From UBA6772 sp965183875 (lineage in GTDB: Bacteria; Bacteroidota; Bacteroidia; Flavobacteriales; UBA7430): a stretch of 64,000 nt of DNA. Both the position numbers and the translations under genes were made by a program. The notes under the pieces were generated by a model. That model worked only from the letters and a program-made list of their open reading frames with translations, was not told the DNA's origin and did not search any database. How positions within the stretch are numbered: position 1 is the first letter of the stretch; every line of letters starts with the position of its first letter. The stretch covers positions 62,001 through 126,000 of the forward strand of contig CBCYMK010000028.1 in NCBI GenBank assembly GCA_965183875.1, written 5' to 3'. Positions 1-10,944 of the stretch are shown in pieces.

Positions 1-775
1 ATATAAATGATTTTCTAGCTATAATTTTCTTTTTCCTCAAGCTAGTCAATACTTCAATAAATGTCCTTCCTACAATACTGCTGTAAATTAAAATTCGGAC
101 TATATCTATACGACTAAAGGTGCTGCTGATGTGGTCTTTTGTAATGAATGAAAATAAATTTGAAAAACTAGAGTTTGGAATTCCAAAATAAATCCCCAGG
201 CTTAGCCAAATTACTAATGGTGTTAAAATACCGAGTAAACTCAAAACCCAGTACCTCCACTCTCCTAAAGAAAATATAGACATGCCAATCCAAGATAATG
301 GAATGAATACCATAAATGGTGGATGTATTAGTGTGGCTACACTTAAAAAGAAAGTACTTTCGAAAACTTGTGTATGGGTATTGTTCTCTAAATAGCAAGT
401 AACTATTTTTGTTAGTGCAACAATAACAAATAGTAGGGCAACAAAACTCGGACTCAACTGTCTATATTCGGTTGCTACGCTGCTAAGTAAGACAAAAAAT
501 AGTGCAGGGTAAAAAGTGTTTGTCGAAAAAATACGCTGTCCTACCATTAATTTATTTACCAGTATAGCTTCCCAGAATATAATCGCTCCAGCAAATAGAC
601 GAAGTAAAATAGGATAGTGTTTTAATGGGTTAAAAATAAGGTCGAATAAGGGAGATGAGCTCCAATTTGAACTCATGCTTTCTGTACTGTATCCTATAAT
701 CCATAGAGTTATAGACAATACAAAAACACTCACTACAGAAAGTACTTGAGTATGTCGAAATAAATTTACTATCAT
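1..775 (-). CDS. polytopic membrane protein, DUF6427-like, partial
   Basis: An uninterrupted frame runs from an ATG at 775 down to the window edge, about 258 codons, with no stop, so the C-terminus lies outside. The product starts MIVNLFRH and is a chain of hydrophobic segments broken by short polar loops, with at least six likely membrane helices. The length, hydrophobicity and position beside a tiny single-helix gene resemble the DUF6427 membrane proteins of Flavobacteriales, which have no known function. That family link is from recall of gene neighbourhood and general character, not a search. It is divergent from the small gene starting at 825, with about 50 bp between the starts. Confidence 0.7.
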   Translation of the reverse strand, partial: MIVNLFRHTQVLSVVSVFVLSITLWIIGYSTESMSSNWSSSPLFDLIFNPLKHYPILLRLFAGAIIFWEAILVNKLMVGQRIFSTNTFYPALFFVLLSSVATEYRQLSPSFVALLFVIVALTKIVTCYLENNTHTQVFESTFFLSVATLIHPPFMVFIPLSWIGMSIFSLGEWRYWVLSLLGILTPLVIWLSLGIYFGIPNSSFSNLFSFITKDHISSTFSRIDIVRILIYSSIVGRTFIEVLTSLRKKKIIARKSFI

Positions 776-789
776 GTGGTAAAAATATG

Positions 790-797
790 TATTTTTG
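790..797 (+). promoter_or_regulatory. -7 promoter element TAnnTTTG
   Basis: TATTTTTG matches the Bacteroidota primary-sigma -7 consensus TAnnTTTG and ends 28 bp before the ATG of the small membrane protein at 825. No clear -33 TTG was seen. Its position argues against an upstream TTG start at 795, which would lie inside the element. Confidence 0.45.
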
Positions 798-824
798 TGC
801 TCGTTAAGAAAAACATTTACACTT

Positions 825-986
825 ATGAACAATTTACTTTACACCATCGGTGATTTATTTGAAGCAACTTTTGAAATACTTGAAGCTGCAGGGAATGTGC
901 CAAACGTTTTAATAGTTATTGTTGGGACTGGAGCTTTAGCATTCTGTATGAAAGTTGTGACAGCCGACAAAAATATTTGTGAATAG
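825..986 (+). CDS. small single-helix membrane protein (53 aa)
   Basis: The product starts MNNLLYTIGDLFE and has one hydrophobic stretch at about residues 26-43, then a short charged tail. The ATG at 825 is preferred over an in-frame TTG at 795 because a -7 promoter element covers that TTG. A strong terminator follows 21 bp after the stop. Flavobacteriales genomes often carry a short one-helix protein (DUF6341) beside the DUF6427 membrane protein. This gene has the right size, topology and place, but I cannot confirm homology. Function unknown. Confidence 0.6.
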   Translation: MNNLLYTIGDLFEATFEILEAAGNVPNVLIVIVGTGALAFCMKVVTADKNICE

Positions 987-1006
987 TTAATTGGCTATTT
1001 CACAGC

Positions 1007-1039
1007 AAAAAAAGGCGTCCTAATTAGGACGCCTTTTTT
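1007..1039. terminator. intrinsic terminator
   Basis: A perfect 20-bp palindrome, GGCGTCC-TAATTA-GGACGCC, at 1014-1033 is flanked by seven A and six T. It can stop transcription from either side and closes the small gene ending at 986. Confidence 0.85.
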
Positions 1040-1123
1040 GGTTATACACACTTTAGTATGTGTTTTTTGCTACTTCTATAATTTGTTTAACTTTATTTTT
1101 TTAAAAATCCATCTTAGATTATA

Positions 1124-4100
1124 ATGAGAACTTTATTTAAAGTACTTCTTCTGTCTTTTTTTTTAGTTGTTATTCCAAAAACAACTGCCCAGAATAATAC
1201 CTTGAGTTTTGATGGGATAGACGATATTGTAAGCCTAGGCGATAATAATATCCTACAAGTATCCGGAAATACATTGTCTATTTCTGCTTGGATAAAAGCA
1301 GAATCTTTCGCAGCTAATCTATGGCAGAATACTGTTATAGACAACCACTTTACTTTGGATGGTTATGTACTGCGTGTAGGTGGCAATGGTGTAGTTGACT
1401 TTGTTATAGGAGATGGAACTTGGCATTCTGTAACTAGCGATGATTATGCTATACAAACTAATATATGGTATCATCTAGTTGCTTTGTATGACGGGACTAC
1501 TCAAAAAATATATGTGAATGGAGTGCTTGTAGCAAGTGTTACAGCAACTTTTACTTTTTTGCCAGGCACACATGTCACTACTATTGGTGGGGCTTCACTT
1601 CTTGAAAACCGTTTTTTCGATGGGCAAATAGATGAGGTAGCTATTTGGGATACCGCATTGTCTAGTTCTGAAGTTACCACCTTATTTAATTCAGGTATTC
1701 CTGTGTCTGCTACCTCAGTTGGTTCAGGTTTGCTTGCTTACTACTCCATGAATAGTAACAGTGGTGCGGGGTCACTTTTAACAGATGATGAAAATACAGG
1801 AACCGATTACGACGGTACTATATATGGCGCTAGTTGGGTTGTAGGCGGTCCCGATGCTTTGGCACCAACGGCTGTGTTTTCTTCAGCTACAGATAATGTA
1901 GGTTCGGTAACCGGAGCTCTAAGTTCGGGCGATACTACAGACGATACTGCTTTAGTGCTTTCGGGAACTAACGAGTCAGCTTCTACCGTACAAGTGTACA
2001 ATGGCAGTACTTCTTTAGGAGCAGCAACTATTAGTGGAACTACCTGGTCTTATACCGCCACAATTTCCGATGCCACTACCTATCTATTTAATATTACAGA
2101 AACCGATACGGCTGGAAATATTAGCGATGCGACCAGTGATTTTACAGTGATTGGAGATTTTACGGCACCAACGATCACATCGGTTACCGCCGATTGGGGA
2201 GCTTACCTGAGTACGGTAGAAGACAATGCGAGTAAAGCGGTTACTGTAGTAACGAGTGGAGCTGAAGATGGACAAACAGTTACGCTTAGCCTAAATAGTG
2301 TAGATTATACAGGTACAGTAGCTTCAAACTCAACAAGTATTACCGTATCTGCCGCGGCTTTACAAGCCTTGGTATACGACAGCTCTTATACTTTAACTGT
2401 TAATGTGTCTGATGCTGCTGGGAATACAGCAACAACGCACAACTCAACCAGTTTTACTTCTTTAAATAGTACGGGAGTTAATAATACTTTAGATTTTGAT
2501 GGTGTTGATGACTATGTGAGTATTCCAGACAATAGTACATTGGATTTCACAACTGCAATGACAGTTGAATTATGGATGAAACCGGATAACTTTAGTAAAA
2601 CTTGGGAAGCGATTGTAACAAAAGGTGATAATTCGTGGAGAATTCATAGAAATGCCGATGAAGACAAAGTAAATTTTGCTATCAACAACACATCTTTAAC
2701 TAATTTCTCGGTTACAAGTACATCAACTATAACAGATGGTGTTTGGTATCACGTGGTTGGTGTTTATACAGGATCTCAATTAGAAATTTACATTAACGGA
2801 ATACTAGAAAATACTACTTCGGTTTCAACAACTATAAATAATAGTAGTTATAATGTTTGTATTGGTGAAAACTTACAAGCCACAGGTCGACAATTTAATG
2901 GCCAAATAGATGAAGTAAGAATTTGGAGTGATGTTCGAACATCTTCTGAAATTACTGCTAGTATGAATACAGAACTAACTGGATCGGAAACAAATTTGGT
3001 TGCCTATTATCAATTTAACGAGACCTCAGGTTCTGTAGCTGCAGAGGGCGTAAATAATTATGATGGAACTCTCGTAAATATGGCTAGCGAAGACTGGGTA
3101 ACTGCAAATTGGCAAGATATTACCGCTCCCACTGCAGTGTTTTCTTCAGCTACAGATAATGTAGGTTCGGTAACCGGAGCTCTAAGTTCGGGCGATACTA
3201 CAGACGATACTGCTTTAGTGCTTTCGGGAACAAACGAATCTAGTGGAACCGTACAAGTTTATAATGGCAGTACTTCTTTAGGCGCTGCAAGTATTTCTGG
3301 TACAACTTGGACTTATACAGCCACTATTGCCGATGCCACTACCTATTTGTTTAATGTAAAAGAAACCGATATAGCAGGAAATACAAGCGATGCGACCAGT
3401 AATTTTACGGTGGTTGGAGACCTTACCGCACCTACGGCAGTATTTTCTACTGCAACCGATAATGTAGGTTCGGTTACCGGTGCTTTAAGTTCAGGTGATA
3501 CTACTGATGATACTGCTTTGGTACTCTCGGGAACAAACGAGTCTGCTTCTACCGTACAAGTGTACAATGGCAGTACTTCTTTAGGCGCTGCAACAATTTC
3601 TGGAACTACTTGGTCTTATACCGCCACTATTGCCGCTGCCACCACTTATCTGTTTAATGTTACCGAAACCGATATAGCAGGAAATACAAGCGATGCTACC
3701 AGTAATTTTACGGTAGTTGGAGATTTTACAGCGCCTACTATTGCTGTTACAGCTGCCGAAGTTTCTGACGGCGATACCTCTAGCGATGCTAGTTTATCCC
3801 TTACTTTTACCATTAGTGAGACCACTACAAATTTTGTAGTCGGTGATATAACCGTTACAGGTGGTACCCTTTCGAGTTTTACGGGTAGCGGAACTATATA
3901 TACCGCTACTTTTACTCCAAGTACAGCCGGAGCTACAACTATAGATGTTTCGAGTGCTACTTTTACCGATGCTATTGGGAATGCTAATACTGCAGCTAGC
4001 CAATTTAATTGGCTTTATGAAATCCCAGTTCCTTCTATCACAAGTTTTTCTCCAACTACAGGTGCTGTAGGCTCGAGTGTAACCATAAGTGGAACTAATT

Positions 4101-7100
4101 TCAATGCAACAGCGGCTAATAATATCGTTTATTTTGGTGCTGTAAAAGCTACTGTAACTGCAGCCACATCGAGCTCCTTAACCCTTACGGTGCCCAATAG
4201 TAGTAGCCATTCTCCCATTACTGTAACTACAGGTGGTTTAGTTGCAGCTGCCATGAGTCCATTTTTAGTAACGAATACACTTATAAGTACAGTATCGGTA
4301 AATAATAGTTCTTTTGCAGATATTAGTACTTATAGCTCTGTAGCAGGAAATTCAACCTGGCACCAGGTTGATAAATTAGTTGCCATTGCCGATTTTGATG
4401 GAGACGGAAAGCCCGATGTAGTGAAAACGGGAACTGGAAGTACAGTAATGGTACATTTAAACACCTGTACAGAAGGTGAAATTGATTCCGATACTTTTGA
4501 TAGCGGTACTGCCTTTGCTACAAATGGATCTGGGCAGTCTATTGCTACAGCAGATTTTGATGGCGACGGGAAAATGGACCTCGTCTCTTTAGATATTAGC
4601 ACAGCCTCCTTTTTAAGAAATACCTCTACTGTTGGTTCTATAAGCTTTGCAACAAAAGTAGATTTATCCATATCGAATAAGTATAGAGTTCGTTGTGCCG
4701 ATATAGATGGCGATGGAAAAATAGATATTGTTGTAGCCCCTAATTATGCCTACACCTACTCCTGCGATGTTTATTTAAATACCAGTTCTGTAGGTAGTAT
4801 TAGTTTTTCTTCTTCTGCTACTAATTTTGTGTTTCCTATTTCTCATGGGCGCCGCATTGAGCTCGGGGATATAAACATGGATGGAAAGTCAGACATTGTG
4901 GCTTTTAAGGGAAGTGGAGTAGATATACTATTGAATACCACTACAACCACAGGCTCCCCTACATTTTCTTCTGTTATTTCACTAAGTGGGAATGGTATGC
5001 TTGGTGCTATAGCCGATTTTGATAGCGATGGAGACAATGATTTTATTTCTGACAATGGGTACCTACATCAAAATAATATTTCAGGTGCGGTTACTTCAGA
5101 TGATTTTTCAAATACAACGATTACCAATATAGCTTCTTATGCGAAAGTTACGGCAGGTGATTTTAATGCCGATGGAAAGGTAGATATTCTTACAGGTTAT
5201 AATAATAGTGGTGCTAAGACACAATTCTTACTAAATGAAATTGTAGGGACTACCATTACAGGGACTTCATTTACAAATTATGAAAAATCCAATCAAGGAA
5301 ATGAGGGTGATGTACTAGTTTGTGATATTGACGGTGATGGAAAACCAGAAATTATTTCTTCTATGTTAGGTAGTAGTTCTTTTGGAGTTTTTAGAAACCA
5401 AATGTATCAGCCACCAACCATTTCTAGCACTACTTTGTCTGCAGACAATACAAGTATAGACGTAACATTTTCTGATGCAGTGTATACCACTACGGGCTCT
5501 TCGGGGCTCGCTTCTAGCTTCCGATTTTACGCTGTCCATTGCTGGTGGTGTAGCTACAATTAATGCTACACCTAGTAGTATTAGTAGTTCCGGAAATGTG
5601 TATACTTTAGGTCTTAACCTTACAGGCACTCCCAATGGAGTAGAAGTTTTAACGGTTGCTCCCGCAAGTACTACTGCAATTTACAATGCAGTTGATGTAG
5701 CTGCCGAAACGAGTCAGTCTAATAATACCATTACTTTCCCTTATTCTACCTGGGATGGTTCAACAGACAACGATTGGAGTACTGCTGCTAATTGGTCAAG
5801 TTCTTCTATTCCTACATCATCTATTATCCTCTCTATACCAACTGGCTTAAGTAATTACCCAACTATAGCTACAGGTACATCTGCAGTGTCAAAAACCATA
5901 GCAATGGCAAGTGGAACCTCTTTAATAGCTTCAGGGACTGCCACCTTATCGGGTGATATTACCTATACTCGTGGTGGTTTAGGAACCGATTGGCATTTAG
6001 TTTCTACACCTGTAGTAGGAGAAGATTTAGCCGATGTTATTTCTAATTGTACTTTAGCTACGGGTACTGGATCTAATGTAGGCTTGGCGATTTATAATAA
6101 TAGTACACCCGCTTGGGAGTATTGTGTAAATTCTTCTACAGGAGCTATGTCTTCTGGCTCTGCATACTCTGTAAAGCTAAGTTCTGGGGATCTTTTGTTT
6201 ACTGGAACTATGCCAGAGGCAGATGTGTCGGCAGTAACTTCTGCGGGTTCCACAAGTTGGAATCTTATTGGTAATCCTTACCCTTCTTATATTGCTATTA
6301 ATAGCAGTGCCAATTCCACCAATTTTATTGGAGAAAATACTTCGAATTTAGAAAGTAGCTATGTGTCTATTTATGTGTGGGATGCGAGCACTTCTCAGTA
6401 TGCTGTAATCAACCAAGCCTCAGACGCTTGTTATTTATCTCCTGGGCAAGGCTTTTTTGTGAATGTTAACAGTGGGGTGAGCTCACTTGCGATTACAGAA
6501 TCTATGCAGAGTCATCAATCTTCAGAAACATTTTATAGATCGGGAAGTACTAGTCCAACAATAAAATTACTAGCTACTAAAGGTGATTTGACAAAAACTA
6601 CCACTATAAAATATTTCGAGACTGCCAGTACAGGCTTAGATATAGGTTACGATGCTGGCTTGTTTACAGGAGGTTTAGATCCTTTCAGATTGTCCACTTT
6701 TTTAGTGTCCGATAGCGAAGGAATAGAGTTTACGCTGCAAGCTTTAAATATAAACGAGTTTGAGACCAGCGTGATTCCTGTGTCCTTAACAGCAGAAACA
6801 GGGGCTGAAGTTATTTTTTCTGTAGAATCTACTAGTTTACCAGAAAATATGAAGGTATTTTTAGAGGATAGGCATGAGGATGTTTTGTTCGATTAGATGA
6901 CTTGGATTCATCTTACAGTGTAGATGTAGAAAATTCTGTATCCGGTATTAATCGCTTTTACCTCCATGCTTCAGAGAACGATATTTTAGCTATTCCTAAA
7001 GACAAGCTGAGAAATTTGTCAATTTATCCTGTAAATAATTCCTCTATTTATATACAAGGCTTAGAGTCTGAAAAAGCTACCTTCGAGCTGTTTGATGTTT

Positions 7101-7243
7101 TAGGGAAGCAAATTATCAAAGAAAATTTTAAAGTGGAGAACTCAAATTATTTTCCTCTTCCAATATCATTACAAGCCGGAATTTATTTTGTGAAAGTAAG
7201 TACAGGTACTACTATTGTAGTAAAAGAAATAGTACTTTATTAA
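1124..7243 (+). CDS. giant T9SS surface protein with LamG, Ig-like, IPT/TIG and FG-GAP domains (frameshifted)
   Basis: The restored product is about 2039 residues. A signal peptide (1-22) is followed by a LamG/concanavalin-like domain (about 24-215), Ig-like modules (246-445), a second LamG domain (455-663), more Ig-like modules (668-965), an IPT/TIG domain (969-1048) and seven FG-GAP/VCBS repeats with calcium-binding motifs such as DFDGDGKPD and DIDGDGKID (1086-1424). It ends in a type A T9SS sorting domain (about 1965-2039, NLSIYPVNN). It is therefore expected to be exported and anchored at the cell surface, perhaps as a glycan-binding adhesin; that role is inference. Two indels break it: an extra G in the GGGG run at 5503-5506 and a missing T near 6891-6893. 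Together they keep the total length a multiple of three. Three Ig-like modules are nearly identical in DNA. Confidence 0.85.
1864..2163 (+). repeat. Ig-like module repeat, copy 1
   Basis: This is the first of three copies of a roughly 300-bp module in the giant surface-protein gene, beginning with codons for APTAVFSSATDNVG. Long stretches are identical to copy 2, which suggests recent duplication or gene conversion. Confidence 0.8.
3124..3423 (+). repeat. Ig-like module repeat, copy 2
   Basis: Second copy of the module, following the second LamG domain. Its first 110 bp are almost base-for-base the same as copy 1 and it is directly followed in tandem by copy 3. Confidence 0.8.
3427..3726 (+). 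repeat. Ig-like module repeat, copy 3
   Basis: Third copy, 303 bp (101 codons) after copy 2. The protein is nearly the same but synonymous sites differ more than between copies 1 and 2, so this is probably the older duplicate. Confidence 0.8.
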
Positions 7244-7256
7244 ACTGTTTTATTCC

Positions 7257-7264
7257 TATATTTG
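7257..7264 (+). promoter_or_regulatory. -7 promoter element TAnnTTTG
   Basis: TATATTTG lies 22 bp before the ATG at 7287, between the giant surface-protein gene and the Bax-inhibitor-like gene. It gives that gene its own promoter. Confidence 0.45.
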
Positions 7265-7286
7265 AAGGAATATAAAATTGAAAATT

Positions 7287-8030
7287 ATGAGTAGTATGTT
7301 ACGATCTGGGAATCCAGCATTAAAAAAAGAAACATTTCAAAATTTAACCCATACCTCTCAAGAACTAATGACTCTTGAAGGTACCGTTAATAAAACAGTT
7401 ATTGGATTGTGTATTTTACTTGCATCAGGGTATTATACCTATGTAAATGCAATTATGGACTTTGTGTTAATTGGTTTTATAGGCGGTTTTATTCTGGCTT
7501 TAATAACGATTTTCAAAAAAGAATGGGCTCCTATAACAGTGCCCATTTATGCCATACTAGAAGGCTTAGCCTTAGGGGGTGTTTCTAAAATGTATGCGAA
7601 TGCTTTTGAACCCGGTATAGTGCCCAAAGCAATATTTTTAACCTTAGGTATTCTGTTTGCCCTGCTATTTGCTTATAAAACGAAAATCATAAAGGCTACA
7701 GAGAACTTTAAACTAATGGTGTTTTCTGCCACTGCAGGAATAGGTATCGTTTATTTAATAAGCTTTGTAATGAGTATGTTTGGATTCTCCGAAGGAATGG
7801 CAATAATGAGTCCTACTAATTCCTCTTTAATGAGTATTGGCTTCTCTTTGTTTGTTGTCGCTATAGCAGCATTAAACTTAGTAATGGATTTCGATTTTAT
7901 TGAAGAAGGAGTAGAGTCTGGTGCTCCTAAATATATGGAGTGGTACGGTGCTTTTGGATTATTAGTTACCTTAATCTGGTTATACCTTGAAATTCTTAGA
8001 CTCTTAGGGAAGCTGAGTTCAAGAGATTAG
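7287..8030 (+). CDS. Bax inhibitor-1/YccA family membrane protein
   Basis: The product is 247 residues, starting MSSMLRSGNPALKKETF, with about seven membrane helices after a polar N-terminus. The N-terminal pattern SGNPALKKETF and the late DFDFIEEGVESGAPKYMEWYGAFGLLVTL block are typical of the bacterial YccA-like branch of the Bax-inhibitor-1 superfamily. The bacterial members are poorly understood; some are proposed to affect membrane proteolysis or ion leak. The ATG at 7287 is preferred to a TTG nine bases upstream. The gene ends in a strong bidirectional terminator shared with purD. Confidence 0.9.
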   Translation: MSSMLRSGNPALKKETFQNLTHTSQELMTLEGTVNKTVIGLCILLASGYYTYVNAIMDFVLIGFIGGFILALITIFKKEWAPITVPIYAILEGLALGGVSKMYANAFEPGIVPKAIFLTLGILFALLFAYKTKIIKATENFKLMVFSATAGIGIVYLISFVMSMFGFSEGMAIMSPTNSSLMSIGFSLFVVAIAALNLVMDFDFIEEGVESGAPKYMEWYGAFGLLVTLIWLYLEILRLLGKLSSRD

Positions 8031-8040
8031 TCTCTTGTAG

Positions 8041-8087
8041 TTTGTATAAAAAAAGGCGACCCAACGGGTCGCCTTTTTTTATACAAA
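8041..8087. terminator. bidirectional intrinsic terminator
   Basis: A perfect 22-bp inverted repeat with a 3-base loop. The GGCGACCC/GGGTCGCC core is flanked by A7 and T7, then by TTTGTAT/ATACAAA. It lies between convergent genes and can serve both. Confidence 0.9.
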
Positions 8088-8119
8088 CCATTTACCATTT
8101 ACTTTTTCCGTCTCACGAT

Positions 8120-9391
8120 TTACAAATCAAATCCTATATCCGAACGGTAATATTTACCATCGAATTTAACTTTCTCTGCACTAGCATAAGATTTTGCTAA
8201 GGCTTCGTTCATGGTGTTTCCAAAAGAAGTGAGTGCCATCACACGCCCCCCGTTAGTTTGTACCTCAGCGCCTTCTAGCTTTGTTCCTGCATGGAATACA
8301 ATAGAGTCTTCTACCGAATCAATTCCTGTCATCACCTTACCTTTTTGGTAGGCTTCAGGGTATCCACCAGAAACCATCATTACAGTGGTTGCATAACGAG
8401 GATCTAATTCTAAGGTTTTCTCATTCAAAGTACCATTTCCAATTGCTTGGAATAATTCCAATAAATCAGATTTTATACGAGGTAATACAGCTTCCGTTTC
8501 AGGATCACCCATACGTACATTGTATTCTATAACAATAGGTTCATTGTTAACGTTTATCAAGCCAATAAAGATAAATCCTTTATAAGGGATGCCGTCTTTT
8601 TTCAAACCGTCTACCGTAGGTTTTACGATACGCGATTCAATTTTCTGCATCAATACATCATCTGCAAAAGGAACGGGAGAAATAGCACCCATACCGCCCG
8701 TATTTAGTCCAGTATCTCCTTCGCCAATACGTTTATAGTCTTTTGCGGTAGGCAATACTTTATAGTTCTCTCCATCTGTTAAAACAAAAACAGACAATTC
8801 GATACCATCTAAAAATTCTTCGATAACTACTTTTGCACTTGCCGCACCAAATTTGGCTTCGGTAAGCATCTCTTTTAATTCGGCTTTCGCTTCTACCACA
8901 GAGTTTAAGATCAATACACCTTTACCCGCTGCAAGTCCATCTGCTTTTAAAACGTAAGGTGCTTTTAAGGTGTCCAAAAAGGCGTAACCTTCTTCTAAGT
9001 TTTCAGAAGTAAAAGTTTGGTAACCTGCAGTAGGTATATTGTGACGGAATAAAAATTCCTTGGCGAAATCTTTAGAACCTTCCAATTCTGCACCTGCTTT
9101 TTGAGGTCCAATAACAGGGATGTGTTTCAAGTCTGCATCTCCCAAAAAGAAATCGTGAATTCCTTTTACCAAAGGATCTTCAGGACCTACTACCACCATT
9201 TCGATGGCTTTGTCTAAACATAGCGCTTTAATGGCTGTAAAGTCATCTACTTTGATGTTTACATTTTCGCCCAATGCATCGGTTCCTGCATTTCCTGGAG
9301 CGATAAATAATTTTGTTAAAAGTGGGCTTTGCGCCAATTTCCAAGCGAAAGTGTGTTCACGACCGCCAGATCCTAATATGAGTACATTCAT
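8120..9391 (-). CDS. purD: phosphoribosylamine-glycine ligase
   Basis: This is the ATP-grasp enzyme joining phosphoribosylamine and glycine to give GAR, the second step of purine synthesis. The product is 423 residues and starts MNVLILGSGGREHTFAWKL, the usual PurD N-terminus. Internal blocks LKADGLAAGKGV, GGMGAISPVP and YNVRMGDPETEAVLPR are ATP-grasp and substrate-binding signatures. The ATG at 9391 is chosen over a longer frame because it gives the canonical start. It begins one base after the stop of the upstream carboxyltransferase gene, so the two are probably translationally coupled. Confidence 0.97.
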   Translation of the reverse strand: MNVLILGSGGREHTFAWKLAQSPLLTKLFIAPGNAGTDALGENVNIKVDDFTAIKALCLDKAIEMVVVGPEDPLVKGIHDFFLGDADLKHIPVIGPQKAGAELEGSKDFAKEFLFRHNIPTAGYQTFTSENLEEGYAFLDTLKAPYVLKADGLAAGKGVLILNSVVEAKAELKEMLTEAKFGAASAKVVIEEFLDGIELSVFVLTDGENYKVLPTAKDYKRIGEGDTGLNTGGMGAISPVPFADDVLMQKIESRIVKPTVDGLKKDGIPYKGFIFIGLINVNNEPIVIEYNVRMGDPETEAVLPRIKSDLLELFQAIGNGTLNEKTLELDPRYATTVMMVSGGYPEAYQKGKVMTGIDSVEDSIVFHAGTKLEGAEVQTNGGRVMALTSFGNTMNEALAKSYASAEKVKFDGKYYRSDIGFDL

Positions 9392-9392
9392 C

Positions 9393-10934
9393 TTAAAGTG
9401 GAATATTTCCGTGTTTCTTTTTTGGTAAGCTGTCAACTTTATTTTCAAGCATCTTAAATGCTTTAATTAGCTTTTCGCGTGTTTGTGCAGGTTGAATAAC
9501 TTCATCTACATAGCCACGAGCTGCGGCATTATAAGGGTTAGCGAACATGTCTGAATATTCTTGTTCCTTTTCTTTCCACTTAGCTTCCTTATCGTCCGCT
9601 TCTTTAATTTCATTTCTGAAGATAATTTCTGCAGCTCCTTTAGCTCCCATAACAGCAATTTCTGCCGATGGCCAAGCGTAATTCATATCAGCACCAATAT
9701 GCTTAGAGTTCATTACATCGTATGCTCCACCGTAAGCTTTACGAGTGATCACCGTAATACGAGGCACTGTCGCCTCAGCGAATGCATAAAGTAGTTTCGC
9801 TCCGTGGGTAATAATTCCGTTCCATTCTTGGTCTGTACCAGGCAAGAAACCAGGCACATCTTCTAATACCAATAATGGAATGTTGAAGCAATCGCAAAAG
9901 CGTACAAAACGAGCTGCCTTAGTCGAGGCTTCAATATTTAATACACCTGCTAAAAAGGCAGGCTGGTTAGCAACCACACCGATAGATTTCCCACCCAAAC
10001 GAGCGAATCCACAAACGATGTTTTCAGCGTAATTTTTATGTACTTCAAAGAAAGAACCTCCATCAACAATCCCGTCTATCACTTCCTTTATATCGTAAGG
10101 TTGATTTGGGTTGTTTGGGATGATATTGTTTAAACTTTCTCTTTTTTCATCAGTTAAAGTATAAGGAATCGAGGGAGCCTCTTCCTCACAGTTTTGTGGC
10201 ATATACGAAAGAAGTGTTTTCAATTCGTTTATGAGTGCCACCTCATTTGCACAAGAAAAATGTGCTACTCCAGATTTAGAGGAATGCGTTGAAGCTCCAC
10301 CCAATTCTTCAGAAGTCACTTCTTCGTGTGTTACCGTTTTTACAACATTCGGTCCTGTAACAAACATATACGAGGTGTCTTCCACCATCATAATAAAGTC
10401 TGTAAGTGCAGGAGAATAAACGGCACCACCAGCACAAGGACCCATAATAGCCGAAAGCTGTGGGATAACACCCGATGCTTGTGTGTTTTTGTAGAAGATG
10501 TCGGCATAACCCCCTAAGGATACAACCCCTTCTTGAATACGTGCTCCTCCAGAGTCGTTTAGTCCAAGGACAGGAGTACCATTTTTCATGGCTAAGTCCA
10601 TTACTCTACAAATTTTCTGTGCATGAGCCTCGGCTAACGAACCACCCATAACGGTAAAGTCTTGAGCGAATACATACACCAAACGACCGTTTACATTACC
10701 ATATCCGGTAATTACACCATCGCCTAAAAATTTTTGTTTATCGAGTCCGAAGTTAGTTGAACGGTGGGTAACCAACATTCCTATTTCTTCGAAAGATCCT
10801 TCATCTAAAAGAAAATGTATGCGCTCACGAGCGGTTAATTTCCCCTTTTTATGTTGTGCTTCAATTCTTTTGTCCCCTCCACCTTTATGGGCTTCAGCGA
10901 TTTTAGCGTTAAGAGCGTCTATTTTATTTTGCAT
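9393..10934 (-). CDS. acyl-CoA carboxylase carboxyltransferase (beta) subunit
   Basis: At 513 residues it matches propionyl-CoA/methylmalonyl-CoA carboxyltransferase subunits. It starts with the family pattern KKGKLTARERIHFLLDEGSFEE and contains GGSLAEAHAQKICR, DSGGARIQEGV, the oxyanion-hole motif GPCAGGAVYSPA, and RKAYGGAYDVM. These enzymes transfer carboxyl from biotin to an acyl-CoA. No biotin carboxylase partner is adjacent; accB and accC at 24.8-26.7 kb could serve it, or the partner lies outside the window. Acyl specificity (propionyl versus other) cannot be read from the sequence alone. It lies between lepA and purD, 10 bp downstream of lepA. Confidence 0.93.
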   Translation of the reverse strand: MQNKIDALNAKIAEAHKGGGDKRIEAQHKKGKLTARERIHFLLDEGSFEEIGMLVTHRSTNFGLDKQKFLGDGVITGYGNVNGRLVYVFAQDFTVMGGSLAEAHAQKICRVMDLAMKNGTPVLGLNDSGGARIQEGVVSLGGYADIFYKNTQASGVIPQLSAIMGPCAGGAVYSPALTDFIMMVEDTSYMFVTGPNVVKTVTHEEVTSEELGGASTHSSKSGVAHFSCANEVALINELKTLLSYMPQNCEEEAPSIPYTLTDEKRESLNNIIPNNPNQPYDIKEVIDGIVDGGSFFEVHKNYAENIVCGFARLGGKSIGVVANQPAFLAGVLNIEASTKAARFVRFCDCFNIPLLVLEDVPGFLPGTDQEWNGIITHGAKLLYAFAEATVPRITVITRKAYGGAYDVMNSKHIGADMNYAWPSAEIAVMGAKGAAEIIFRNEIKEADDKEAKWKEKEQEYSDMFANPYNAAARGYVDEVIQPAQTREKLIKAFKMLENKVDSLPKKKHGNIPL

Positions 10935-10944
10935 AGTGCACTGT

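Noticed and set aside
5475..6896. Separate gene inside the giant surface-protein locus
   Set aside because: Its first dozen codons are an out-of-frame reading. The protein continues the upstream domain series after one extra G, so it is the same gene.
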